Source: Streptomyces thinghirensis (GTDB lineage: Bacteria > Actinomycetota > Actinomycetia > Streptomycetales > Streptomycetaceae). Taken from it: a DNA stretch of 64,000 nucleotides. The position numbers were made by a program, and so were the translations under genes. The stretch is from contig JAKFGP010000002.1 of assembly GCA_021502835.1 (NCBI GenBank), positions 124,001 through 188,000 on the forward strand, given 5' to 3'. Positions 22,003 to 31,776 of this stretch are shown here, piece by piece. Position 1 is the stretch's first letter. Every line of letters begins with the position of its first letter. A model generated the notes under the pieces. That model was not told where the DNA came from. It made no database searches and saw only the letters and a list, made by a program, of their open reading frames with translations.

Positions 22003-22589
22003 ATGGTCGTCGCGTTGATCATCGCCTGCGAGGTCGGCTTCTGGGTGCTGCTGGCGCTCGGACTAGCCGCCCGCTACCTGTTGGAATGGCGCCGCACCAG
22101 CGTCTTCCTGCTGCTGTGCGAGCCCGTCCTGGAACTGGTGCTGTTCGCCGCGACGGCGATCGACCTCAAGAACGGCGCCGAGCCGGGCTGGGAACACGCC
22201 TGGCGGCGCTGTACATCGGCTACACGGTCGCGTACGGCCACTACACGATCCGCTGGCTCGACGGCCACGCCGCCCACCGCCTGGGCGGCGGCCCGCCCCC
22301 GGTGAAGCCACCGCGCTACGGCAGGGCGCGGGGCCGCCCACGAGGGCCGGCTGTGGGTGCGCACCCTGTTGGGCGCGCCGCCGTGGCCTGCGCGCTGCTC
22401 CAGGGCGCGGTCTGGTACGTCGGTGACGGAGACGTGTCGTCGCTCGGCCTCCAGTGGGTGGCGATCCGGGTCGCCGCCATCCACGGGCTGGTGGCGCTCG
22501 GGTACCTGATCTGGCCGAAGAAGGACCCGGCGGGAACGTCGGAGGGCGCGGCCGGGCGCCGGCCGGAGAAGGAAGGCGCGCACCGATGA
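22003..22589 (+). CDS. Conserved membrane protein, unknown function (indels)
   Basis: I do not recognise a named family. The ATG at 22003 follows GGGAG at 21992. The protein has about 195 residues with four or five hydrophobic helices: IIACEVGFWVLLALGLAARY, SVFLLLCEPVLELVLFAATA, ALYIGYTVAYGHY, and near the end WVAIRVAAIHGLVALGYLIW. It ends in a charged tail (KKDPAGTSEGAAGRRPEKEG). Breaks near 22200 and 22335-22375 are small indels. Its stop overlaps the ATG of the next short gene (GATGA), so the two are probably co-translated and their products may interact in the membrane. Confidence 0.7.
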
Positions 22590-22778
22590 GGTACCTGCCG
22601 GAGCGGAACCTGTGGGAGGGCGGCGCCACCTGTGGTCGGCCTCGCCCTCTGGCTGTTCGCCGGGGACGTGGAGGTACTCGTCGTCGACCTGCCGAAGGTC
22701 GGGATCGTGATGATGTGCGTCGGCGGCGCGCAGACCGTCTGGGGCCTGTTCCGGTCGGCGCGCCGGCAGCACGGCTGA
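22586..22778 (+). CDS. Small membrane protein coupled to the preceding gene (indel)
   Basis: It starts at the ATG overlapping the upstream stop. The first ten residues read MRYLPERNLW. After a one-base break near 22630 comes a hydrophobic pair of helices (VVGLALWLFAGDVEVLVVDL and VGIVMMCVGGAQTVWGLF), ending RSARRQHG with TGA at 22776-22778. About 63 residues, function unknown. The stop lies directly against the stop of the convergent cobalamin adenosyltransferase gene. Confidence 0.65.
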
Positions 22779-23350
22779 CTAGCGCTCCCCGCCGGGCACC
22801 CACAGCACGTCCCCGACCTCCTTGTTGGCCACGCGGGCGAGGATGAAGAGCAGGTCCGAGAGGCGGTTCAGGTAGGTCGCGGTGAGCGGGTTCATCGACT
22901 CGCCGTGGACCTCCAGCGCCGCCCACGTCGAGCGCTCGGCCCGCCGGACCACCGTGCACGCCTGGTGCAGCAGGGCCGCGCCGGGCGTGCCGCCGGGCAG
23001 GATGAAGGAGCGGAGCTTCTCCACCTCGGCGAGGAAGCGGTCGCAGTCCGCCTCCAGCTTGTCGACGTAGAACTGCTCGACCCGCAGCGGCGGGAACTCC
23101 GGGTTCTCCACCACCGGCGTGGACAGGTCCGCGCCCACGTCGAACAGGTCGTTCTGGACGCGGACGGGACCTTGACGACCTCCTCGTGCAGGCCGCCGAG
23201 GGCGATCGCCGTGCCGATCACCGCGTTCGCCTCGTTGGCGTCGGCGTACGCGGAGATGCGGAGGTCGGTCTTGGGGACCCGGCTCATGTCACCGAGGGCG
23301 GTGGTGCCCTGGTCGCCGGTCCGGGTGTAGATGCGCGTCAGGTTGACCAT
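22779..23350 (-). CDS. PduO-type ATP:cob(I)alamin adenosyltransferase (one indel)
   Basis: It transfers adenosyl from ATP to cob(I)alamin to make the coenzyme of adenosylcobalamin-dependent mutases. The N-terminus MVNLTRIYTRTGDQGTTALG contains the family ATP-binding loop TRTGDQGTT, followed by SRVPKTDLRISAYADANEAN. The C-terminal half has LPGGTPGAALLHQACTVVRR, continuing AERSTWAALE, and LNRLSDLLFILARVANKEVG, the conserved R-x-x-E-R and N-R-L-S-D residues. A missing or extra base near 23165 changes frame between EVVKVP and NDLFDVGADLS. About 190 residues, typical of PduO. It matches the needs of the adenosylcobalamin enzyme IcmA encoded at 54685. Confidence 0.93.
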
Positions 23351-23363
23351 GGGGCCAGCGTAG

Positions 23364-24113
23364 TTAGGCTCCGGCGGTGCGGAACACGCGTGTGCCCACC
23401 GTCACGGCCAGCGCGGTGAAGGCGAGGGCGACCAGGACGCCGTAGAGCATGTGCGGCGTCGCGTAGCCGCCGACGTACGCGTCCCGTACCGCGTCGACCA
23501 GGTAGCGGAACGGCATCAGGTGCGAGAGCACGTCCAGCCACGCCGGCCCCAGTGTCATCGGCAGCATCAGGCCGGACAGCAGCATCGACGGCATGGTCAG
23601 CGCGTTGACGGCCGGCCCGAACTCCTGCGGCGTACGGACCTTCATCGCCAGCGCGTACGACAGCGATGCCAGCGAGACCGTGAGCAGGGCGACGAACGCG
23701 AAGCCGATGAGCACGCCGGGCAGGGGCGCGCGCAGGCCCATCACGACCGCCGCCAGCACCAGCAGCACTGCCTGGAAGGCGAAGACCGTGGCGTCCCGCA
23801 GCACCCGGCCCAGCAGCAGCGCCAGGCGGCTGACGGGCGTGACCGTGCATGCGCTCGACCACCCCTGGCCGTTCTCGATGATGACCGAGAAGCCCGCGAA
23901 GGAGGTACCAAACAGGCCGAGTTGGAGCAGCAGGCCGGGGACGAGCACCTGCCAGGAGCTGCCCTGTCCGCCGAGCGGCAGATCGGTCAGCAGCGGGCCG
24001 AAGAAGAGCAGGTACAGCAGCGGCATCAGCACGCCGAAGAGCAGCGCGAAACGGGAGCGCAGGGACTGGCGCAGGTAGCGGCCGTAGATGAGGCCGGTGT
24101 CGTGGAGCAGCAT
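23364..24113 (-). CDS. ABC-2 type transporter permease
   Basis: An integral membrane subunit of an ABC exporter, about 250 residues, read from the ATG at 24113. Hydrophobic helices include FALLFGVLMPLLYLLFFGPL, LVPGLLLQLGLFGTSFAGFS, VFAFQAVLLVLAAVVMG, LIGFAFVALLTVSLASLSYA and the last MLYGVLVALAFTALAVTVGT. The pattern MPFRYLVDAVRDAYVGGY near the end is typical of daunorubicin-resistance (DrrB-like) permeases. Two compensating indels probably lie near 23845-23875, where the conserved region before VTPVSRLALLLGR is garbled. It lies 29 bp downstream of the ATPase gene and 13 bp upstream of the PduO gene start, all on the minus strand. Confidence 0.88.
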   Translation of the reverse strand: MLLHDTGLIYGRYLRQSLRSRFALLFGVLMPLLYLLFFGPLLTDLPLGGQGSSWQVLVPGLLLQLGLFGTSFAGFSVIIENGQGWSSACTVTPVSRLALLLGRVLRDATVFAFQAVLLVLAAVVMGLRAPLPGVLIGFAFVALLTVSLASLSYALAMKVRTPQEFGPAVNALTMPSMLLSGLMLPMTLGPAWLDVLSHLMPFRYLVDAVRDAYVGGYATPHMLYGVLVALAFTALAVTVGTRVFRTAGA

Positions 24114-24142
24114 CGGAGGTCGGTCCTCGGATCGTCGGGGTT

Positions 24143-24922
<780 letters not shown>

Positions 24923-24942
24923 GCGACCCAGAAAAACAGAGT

Positions 24943-24996
24943 CACTGGAAATTTTGCAACGACTCCGAGTTTTCAGTGGCACCAGGCAGTGGTGCC
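24943..24996. promoter_or_regulatory. Putative TetR operators between the ABC exporter and its regulator
   Basis: In the 94-bp divergent gap, CACTGGAAA (24943-24951) and TTTTCAGTG (24970-24978) form a widely spaced imperfect inverted repeat. GGCACCA (24978-24984) and TGGTGCC (24990-24996) form a perfect 7-bp inverted repeat with a 5-bp centre. Either could be the operator through which the adjacent TetR protein represses both transcripts; the second lies only 20 bp before the tetR start. Confidence 0.5.
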
Positions 24997-25016
24997 GGCG
25001 CGGCTAGGATGCGGGG

Positions 25017-25659
25017 ATGGCCGAGGGACTCAGGGAACGGAAGAAGCGGCAGACCCGGCAGTACATCTCGGATGTCGCCACGGGCCTGTTCCTGGAACGC
25101 GGCTTCGAGGCCGTGACGGTGGCGGAGATCAGGACGCCGCGAACGTCTCCGTCAACACCGTCTACAACTACTCCCGGCCAAGGAGGACCCTCTCTCCTCG
25201 ACCGGTCCAAGGGCGTGATCGACCGGCTCTCCCGCTGGTGCGCGGTCGCCGTGACGGCGAGTCGGCGGCGCGGGCCGTGCCCGCGAACTGCGCGAGGAGG
25301 TCGAGACGGTCTCGCCCCGGGTCGGTCTGATGGACGGTTACGCGAAGTTCATGAAGGCGATCCAGGACTCGCCCGCCCTGCGCTCACGGATGTGGGCGAT
25401 CGGCCAGGAGGTGCTCCCTGAACCTGGAGCAGATCCTGCGCGAGGAGACCGGCAGCAGCGGACGACGACATGACCCCCGCCCTGATGGCGGGTCAGGTGA
25501 ACTTGGCCGCACGGAACGGTCATCGCGGCCATCGGACAGCGCATGCTCGCGGGCGGGAAGCCGTCGGAGGTCTCCCGCGACGTCCTGCTGCTGCTGGACG
25601 AAATGGAGGAGCTGTTGAGCGAGAAGGTACTCAACTACGCCGTACGAGGCGCGGGCTGA
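25017..25659 (+). CDS. TetR family transcriptional regulator (indels)
   Basis: It begins MAEGLRERKKRQTRQYISDV and the helix-turn-helix reads ATGLFLERGFEAVTVAEI ... NVSVNTVYNY, the usual TetR N-terminal pattern. The ligand-binding C-terminal half is visible as VGLMDGYAKFMKAIQDSPAL, MWAIGQEVLLNLEQIL, AAIGQRMLAGGKPSEVSRDV and LLLLDEMEELLSEKVLNYAV. Breaks near 25130, 25173, 25258, 25415, 25463 and 25515 are read as errors. About 210 residues. It is transcribed away from the DrrAB-like exporter and most likely represses it in response to the exported compound. Confidence 0.85.
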
Positions 25660-25795
25660 CACCCGAATGGCACCCCTCGGTGTGATGTCCGTCATCCGAG
25701 ACGTGACGCGCGTTACTAACCGGTCACACAGGCCCTCACGCCCGCTAATCTCCGGCCGAGAGAAGAGAAACAGCGCGTATCAGGGGAGTCGCACA

Positions 25796-26645
25796 GTGGC
25801 ACGGAAGCTCGCCGTCATCGGAGCCGGTCTCATGGGGTCCGGAATCGCCCAGGTCTCCGCCCAAGCGGGCTGGGACGTCGTCCTGCGCGACGTCACCGAC
25901 GAGGCGCTCCGGCGCGGCACCGACGGCATCGAAGCGTCGTACGGCAAGTTCGTCGCCAAGGGGAAGCTCGCCGCCGACGACGCCGGGGCCGCCCTCGCGC
26001 GCATCACCGCCACCACCGACCTGGAGGCCGCCGCCGACGCGGATGTCGTCGTCGAGGCCGTCTTCGAGAAGCTGGAAGTCAACACGAGATCTTCCGCGCC
26101 CTCGACAAGCTGGTGAAGGACGAGGCGATCCTCGCGTCCAACACCTCCGCCATCCCGATCACACAAGATCGCGGCCGTGACGGAGCGCCTCGAACGGGTC
26201 GTCGGCGCCCACTTCTTCTCCCCGGTCCCGATGATGCAGCTGTGCGAGCTGGTGCGCGGCTACAAGACCAGCGACGAAACGCTCGCCACCGCGCGGGAGT
26301 TCGCCGAGTCCACCGGCCAAGACCTGCATCGTCGTCAACCGCGACCGTCGCCGGCTTCGTGACCACCCGCCTCATCTCCGCCCTCGTCGTCGAGGCCGCG
26401 AAGCTGTACGAGTCGGGCGTGGCCACCGCCGAGGACATCGACCTCGCCTGCAAGCTGGGCTTCGGCCACGCCATGGGACCGCTGGCCACCGCCGACCTGA
26501 CGGGCGTCGACATCCTGCTGCACGCCACCGGCAACATCTACACCGAGTCCCAGGACGAGAAGTTCGCCCGCCGGAGCTGATGCGCCGGATGGTGGACGCC
26601 GGTGACATCGGCCGCAAGAGCGGGCAGGGCTTCTACAAGCACTGA
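25796..26645 (+). CDS. 3-hydroxybutyryl-CoA / 3-hydroxyacyl-CoA dehydrogenase (indels)
   Basis: It oxidises (S)-3-hydroxyacyl-CoA to 3-oxoacyl-CoA with NAD(P), in butyrate or fatty-acid metabolism. The GTG at 25796 follows AGGGGAG. The N-terminus VARKLAVIGAGLMGSGIAQV holds the Rossmann G-x-G-x-x-G. Then come ADADVVVEAVFEKLEV, ILASNTSAIPIT, the catalytic-His segment RVVGAHFFSPVPMMQLCELV, and the C-terminal domain GFVTTRLISALVVEAAKLYE and FGHAMGPLATADLTGVDILL. It ends GRKSGQGFYKH. Breaks near 26083, 26168, 26322 and 26573 are sequence errors. About 282 residues. Together with the thiolase at 43468 it could supply the acetoacetyl-CoA/butyryl-CoA route. Confidence 0.93.
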
Positions 26646-26817
26646 GGTCGCATCGGCCCGGGAAACGTCACACGCCGGGGTGATTCGGTATCGGTTCGCT
26701 TACAGGCGGCAACCTCCGATCGTTTCGGCCAGTCACGGGTTGCAACACCTGATATCGCCGAGAGATCACGCAGAAGAATCGACGAGACGAAACAAAGACG
26801 CACGCCGGGGAGCGCAT

Positions 26818-27146
26818 ATGCACATCAGGGGGCGACCACGTCGAGGCTGGTCGTCGGGGGCCGCCTCGACGTCCGCAGCGCGGCGGACGCCCGTACGGTC
26901 CTGCACTCGGCCGTCGACGACGGAGTCGGCGACCTGGTGCTGGACCTGTCCGAACTGGACTCCTGGGACGCCACCGGACTCGGCGTGATCATGGGGGGCC
27001 CACCGGCGGCCGGGCCGCTGCGGCCGGCGGCTGGTGCTGCGCGACGTACGGCCGCAGATGCAGCGCCTGCTGGTGGCCAAGCACGGCTGCACCGGATCCT
27101 GGCCATCGAGGGCGGCATCGGCGTGGAGACCCTGCCCAGGGTGTGA
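26818..27146 (+). CDS. STAS-domain protein, anti-sigma factor antagonist-like (indels)
   Basis: A short protein of about 110 residues, start ATG 26818. The STAS fold is recognisable: VVGGRLDVRSAADARTVLHS, then DLVLDLSELDSWDATGLGVI, where the Asp-Ser-Trp-Asp stretch occupies the site of the phosphorylatable serine of SpoIIAA-type antagonists (usually D-S-S/T-G). The loop has Ser followed by Trp, so phospho-regulation is possible but not certain. The end reads LAIEGGIGVETLPRV. Breaks near 26830, 27000-27015 and 27080 are small. No anti-sigma partner is encoded next to it. The 170-bp gap before it and the 281-bp gap after it contain no gene that I can support. Confidence 0.75.
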
Positions 27147-27427
27147 CACCACGGGCCGGTGCGGTCCGCTGGACCGGGGTGACCCGGACACCGCTCGGCG
27201 AAACGCCCGACTGCGCGCAATCCTCACGAGACTGTGACGTCTCGGACGGGTCAGTACCCCGGACTGTCGGAGATACTGAGCGAAGGTTTAGGGTCTGGCT
27301 GCCCGCCATCTTGCGAACCCATCTGGCGGGCCCGGACCAGAAGCGACAGCGCGGTGTGCGGCAAGGCCGGGAGAGGGGTGGTTCCCGACCGGGGCCCTGC
27401 ACACGACGCTTTTGGGGGCTTGAACCT

Positions 27428-30154
27428 ATGGACCCGAACAACCGGGGACCCGAGGAGCACGGCCAAGACGGCGACCACCAGGCGCCGCGCCCACGCCCGC
27501 CCAGGGACCCCTCACCACCGACTTCGACAGCACGCGCCCGCGCCGGCCCGCACGGTGCAGCTGGTGTCCGGCGACTTCCTGCTCACCGTCAATCCCGTCG
27601 ACGGCAGCGAGATCGAGGTCCGCCCGCCCGCGGGAGCGGCCCGCCCGGCCCGAGAAGCTCACCGCGCCGAACGCGCCGAGGCGGAGCGCGCCGGAAGGCC
27701 GCCCCGTCCCGCCGGGACCCGTCCGGACCGTGCTCGGCCTGCTGGCCCGCGAGGACGAACGCGAACGCCTGGTGCGGCTGCTCGCCCATGCCGTTCCGTC
27801 CGCCTCACCGGCCCCGCCGGCTCCGGCCGCACCAGCCTCCTCGACGTCGTCGCCGAGGACTGCGCGGGCCTGGCACCCGACGGCGTGGTCCGGCTCAGCG
27901 GCTTCCGCCGCACGGCCGACGACCTCCTGTACGACCTCTTCCACGCCGTCCACCGCGCGCCGCTGCACCGCCCGGACCGGGAGGAACTGCTCGGCCATCT
28001 GCGGGAGGGTCGGCGCGGTCGTCGTCCCTGGACGACGTCGAGTTCGGCGGCACCGCCCTCGACGGCTGCTGGACGCCACCCCCGAGTGCGCCTTCCTCAT
28101 CGGCGCCACCCCGGACGTGCCCGCGCCCTCCGCCGACTCGGCCGTCGAGGAGGTCTTCCTCACCGGCCTGGACCGCTCGGACGGCGTGGAGCTGCTGGAG
28201 CGCGCCGCCGGCCGGACCCTCACCGAGGAGAGAGGCCAACTGGGCCGGCGACCTCTGGTTCGAGTCCGAGGGCCTGCCGCTGCGCTTCGTCCAGGCCGGT
28301 GCCCTGCTGCGCCGGCGCGACCGGCAGCGGCCGGTGCCGACGCCGTCGACGAGTTCGGCGTCTTCGTCGACACCCGTCCGGCCGACGACACGCCCTACGA
28401 CGCCGCCGAGGCCGACGAGGTGCCCCTGCCGTCCTCGGTGAGGCCGCCGCGCCCGCGCCGCTGCTCGCCTCCGGCTCAGCGCCTCGGCCCGCACCACCCT
28501 GGAGTTCGCCGTCGCGCTCGGCGGCGAGGTGCCGCACCAGGCGCACCTGCCCGCCCTGGTCGGCGACACCCACGCGGACGCCGCTCTCGGCGAGCTGACC
28601 GACTGCGGACTGGTCTCGCCGGTCGGCTCCCGCTACCGGCTCGCCGCCGGGGTGCTCACCCAGTTGGAGAGCGCCGGATACGCCGACGACGTACGGGAGA
28701 GGGCGCTCGCCGCCGCCCAGCACTACGCCTGGTGGGCCGGCCACCCCTCGGTCACCCCGGAGCGGGTCTGCGCCGAGGCCGACGCCGTGCTGACCGCCCT
28801 GGCCGTGCTGGATGCCGGCGACGACCCGCCCGCGGGCGACGAGGAGAGCACCGCCGTCCAGCTGGCCCGCACCGCGCACCGGCGTTCGCCGCCGGGCTGC
28901 ACTGGAGCGCCTGGCAACGGGCGCTGCGTTCCGGCACCGAGGCCTCCCGGCTCGCCGGTGACGTCGCGGAACAGGCCTACTTCCACCACGAACTCGGTGT
29001 CCTCGCGCTGTGCGAGGGCCACCTCGACCGGGCCCGCGCCGAGCTGGAGGCCTCCATCGGGCTGCGCGGCGCGCTCTCCGACAAGCGTGGCGCCGTCGCG
29101 GGCCGCCGTGCCCTCGCACTGGTCGCCGACCGGGCGGGGACACCCCCGGCCTCGGCGCCGGCGCGTTCGGCGGGCAGGGGCCGCTGCCGGACTCGGCGTC
29201 GTCGGCCTCGGCCCCGACCGCGGGGAGGAGGTGCCCGACGCCCGGAACGAGAGTCGGCGTCGCCGCTCGCGGGCGTACCGCGCCCTTCCCCGCCCTCCAG
29301 CCGCCCCCCGCAGTCGCCCACCCTGGTCACCAGCCGGGAGGCGTCCACCGGGCCGTCTCCGCAAGGCGGGCGTCGGCATCAAGGGCTTCGCGCGAGCGCA
29401 ACCTCGTCGCCGCCGGAGCGGGCGCTGCTGCTCGTCGCCGTGCTCGGCACGGTGGTGACCCTCGGAGCCACGTCGGAGAACGACGCCGGCGATCCCTCGG
29501 ACCAGGTCGGTGTCAATCCGTCGGCCAGCCAGGGTGTCGACGACGGCAGCCTGGGCGCGGACCGGCCGTCCGACGACGGCGCGAACCCGGGAGACACCGG
29601 CCGGCCCACCGACCCCGGCCCGGACGGCACCGTCGGCACGTCGGACGACCCGACGCCGAGCGAGTCGGCGAGCCCGTCGGACGGCCCGAGCGACTCGGGC
29701 GAGCCCGACGACCCGAGTTCACCGGACCCGGGCGACTCGAACGAGCCGGACGACCCGTCCTCGTCGTCCAAGCCGCCCACGTCCGACAAGCCGTCGGATC
29801 CGCCTTCCTCGCCGGAGCCCAGCGACTCCGGATCGGAGAGCGCCTCCGAGTCGCCGAGCGGTGAGCCCAGCCCCTCTCAGTCATCGAGTTCAGGGACTGG
29901 GACCACCTCCCCGGAAACGTCTACGAGTGCCAGCCGCTCGAGTACCCCCTCTCCACCACCGCCGGCTCCCGCGGGCACTGCGACCGCCTCGCAGAGCCAG
30001 CACCGCGACCAGCGGCACGGGCACCAACACGGGGACGCCGAGCGGCTCGGGCCCGGCGACGGGTCAGGATCATCTGACGTTCCCCGGAACAAGCACGGAA
30101 CAGCACGGAGGGCCGGGTCCCGCCACGGACCCGGCCCCTCTCAGTACGTCGTAG
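27428..30154 (+). CDS. Membrane-anchored P-loop NTPase-like protein with an acidic Ser/Pro-rich extracytoplasmic tail (indels)
   Basis: About 900 residues from ATG 27428 ([18 protein letters not shown]). The cytoplasmic part has [20 protein letters not shown], then a nucleotide-binding region [20 protein letters not shown] (about 27805-27868), where the Walker A Lys is Arg, and [16 protein letters not shown] as a plausible Walker B. Downstream are STAND/NB-ARC-like helical and winged-helix segments and a TPR-like part ([20 protein letters not shown]). One membrane helix ([15 protein letters not shown], about 29425-29470) precedes roughly 220 residues of D, S, P, G, T repeats, a mucin-like tail outside the membrane. 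Many indels occur (about 27508, 27630, 27790, 28010, 28070, 28230, 28330, 28440, 28475, 28880, 29140, 29230, 29385, 29990, 30075). The role is unknown; a signalling NTPase is a guess. Confidence 0.75.
30110..30137. terminator. Hairpin at the convergence of the NTPase gene and nucS
   Basis: GGGCCGGGTCC (30110-30120) and GGACCCGGCCC (30127-30137) form a perfect 11-bp stem with a 6-nt loop inside the last codons of the NTPase gene. Only 11 bp separate that gene's stop from the nucS stop, so this structure may terminate transcription from both sides. Confidence 0.55.
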
Positions 30155-30165
30155 GCGACGCCCGT

Positions 30166-30836
30166 TCAGAACAGCCGCAGCTTGTCGTCCTCGATGCCCC
30201 GCGCTGGCGTTGTAGTCCAGCACCTGGCAGCCGATACCGCGGTCCGTGGCGAACGCGGGCCTGCGGCTTGATCTCCTGGGCGGCGAAGACGCCGCGCACC
30301 GAGGCGAGATGGGGATCGCGGTTCAACAGCTCCAGGTAGCGCGTGAGTTGCTCCACGCCGTCGATCTCGCCGCGCCGCTTGATCTCGACCGTGACGGTCC
30401 GGCCCTCGGCGTCCCGGCACAGGATGTCGACGGGGCCGATGGCGGTCATGTACTCGCGGCGGATGAGCGTGTAGCCCTCGCCCAGCGTCTCGATACGGTC
30501 GGCGAGCAGCTCCTGGAGGTGCGCTTCCACGCCGTCCTTGATCAGGCCCGGGTCGACGCCCAGTTCGTGCGAGGAGTCGTGGAGGATCTCCTCCATCGTG
30601 ATGATGAGCTTCTCGCCCGCCTTGTTGACGACGGTCCAGACGCCCTCCTCCTCGCCCGTGCCCTCCTTCAGGGCGCAGGGCGGCGACATCCAGTTGAGGG
30701 GCTTGTAGGCCCGGTCGTCGGCGTGGATCGAGACGCTGCCGTCAGCCTTGACCAGGATCAGCCGGGGGGCCGAGGGCAGGTGGGCGGTGAGCCGCCCGGC
30801 GTAGTCGACGGAGCAGCGGGCAATGACGAGACGCAT
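30166..30836 (-). CDS. nucS: Mismatch-specific endonuclease NucS/EndoMS (indels)
   Basis: NucS cuts both strands at mismatches and is the core of the MutS/MutL-independent mismatch repair of actinobacteria and archaea. From ATG 30836: [56 protein letters not shown], then the RecB-like nuclease domain with [32 protein letters not shown] and LELLNRD. The D of VDIL and the E-x-K of VEIKRR are the catalytic residues. The C-terminus ends IEDDKLRLF. Breaks near 30215 and 30258 are single-base errors. About 223 residues, the normal length. Confidence 0.95.
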
Positions 30837-31116
30837 GGTCGGCAACGCTACTCGACGTGCCCGGCCCGACGCGATTCGCCCGTGCCCCGGCGGCCCTGGG
30901 CGCTGTCCCACTTCTCCCATTGGCCCCGTCTTGCGCATCTGGCCGATTGTGCGCCTACCGGATGGTGCCCATATGGGCATTCTCCTGGTGCGGTCACGAT
31001 CGGTTGCTTACGGTATTGAACGGGAGGTCGCGAGGTGTGTACGCAGCGTGTTCGAAATCGCGCTCCCTTTAACTGTCCGGCAACCCCTGCCAGTCGGGGG
31101 TGCGAGAGGAGAACCC
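30837..31116. promoter_or_regulatory. Divergent promoter region between nucS and the SCO5389-family gene
   Basis: This 280-bp gap holds no gene that I can support. TGCCCATATGGGCA (30966-30979) is a perfect 14-bp palindrome and a candidate operator. Downstream TTGCTTACGGTATTG (31001-31015) is comparatively A+T-rich. A GAGAGGAG ribosome binding site at 31103-31110 precedes the downstream ATG. Confidence 0.4.
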
Positions 31117-31510
31117 ATGTCGCTCGACGTCTCACCGGCCCTACTCGAACAGGCCGAGCGAGGCGAGGTCGACGAAGCAGCCTTCGTCGACTGCGTCCGG
31201 ACTTCCCTGCCTTACGCATGGGAGATGGTCAGCTCCCTGGTGGCACAGCTGAAGGTCGACGGCGGAGCGTTCGCCGACAACCAGACGCCCCCGCCGGACG
31301 ACCAGGCGCGCGGCCAGCTGCTGCGTGCGCTGGCGAGTGGACGCCATCCGCGGTGCACTGCAGCGGCACTTCGGGGTGCGGCTGGCCTTCCAGAACTGCC
31401 ACCGGGTGGCGGTGTTCCCGTTGGACTCCTCTGTCGACGAGAAGCTGACCCGCTTCACCTCGGTGCGCAGCCAGGTGCTGAACCAGTCGCCCGAGTTCCG
31501 CGACTGCGGA
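31117..31510 (+). CDS. SCO5389-family protein, unknown function (indel, stop apparently altered)
   Basis: The ATG at 31117 follows GAGAGGAG. The protein reads MSLDVSPALLEQAERGEVDE, then AAFVDCVRTSLPYAWEMVSS, LVAQLKVDGGAFADNQTPPP, and after a one-base break near 31340 DAIRGALQRHFGVRLAFQNC and SVDEKLTRFTSVRSQVLNQS, ending PEFRDC. This matches the small protein I know as the SCO5389 family, about 130 residues, with no assigned function. Relatives end at or near the final Cys; here the next codon is GGA (31508-31510), one base from TGA, and the frame runs on. I give the end at that codon, treating it as a probable base error. Confidence 0.75.
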
Positions 31511-31776
31511 CGCCAGGGGGTGTCGTTTGGATCAGGCCGGCTCCGGGCAACGGCGACTTGTGGTCAGCCCGAGCGGGGGTCTGGTGCGTGCAGCTGCAAG
31601 GCGGAGGAGCGAGTCGACGCGGAGCGTCGGCGAGTGACGACAACGCCGCAGATGTGCGTGCCGAGGCGCCGCGGCCCCGGCAAGATCCAAATGGCGCCCC
31701 CTATGTCGTCCGCTTGCCGTTCCGTACGCGGGAGGTGCAGTTCTGTACCGGAGCGGCAAGCTCCCCGCCCACGTCC
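31511..31776. other. Interval without a supported gene
   Basis: Between the SCO5389-family gene and the convergent monooxygenase gene about 265 bp remain. Frames from both neighbours run into it, but their composition (Arg/Ala/Ser-rich with irregular third positions) is not convincingly coding. I see no strong hairpin here. It may be degraded or extended 3' sequence, or the read-through of a lost stop. Confidence 0.4.

Noticed and set aside
27730..30339. Several frames in the NTPase region as separate genes
   Set aside because: They are pieces of one protein whose frame changes at single-base breaks; motifs pass from one frame to the next in order.
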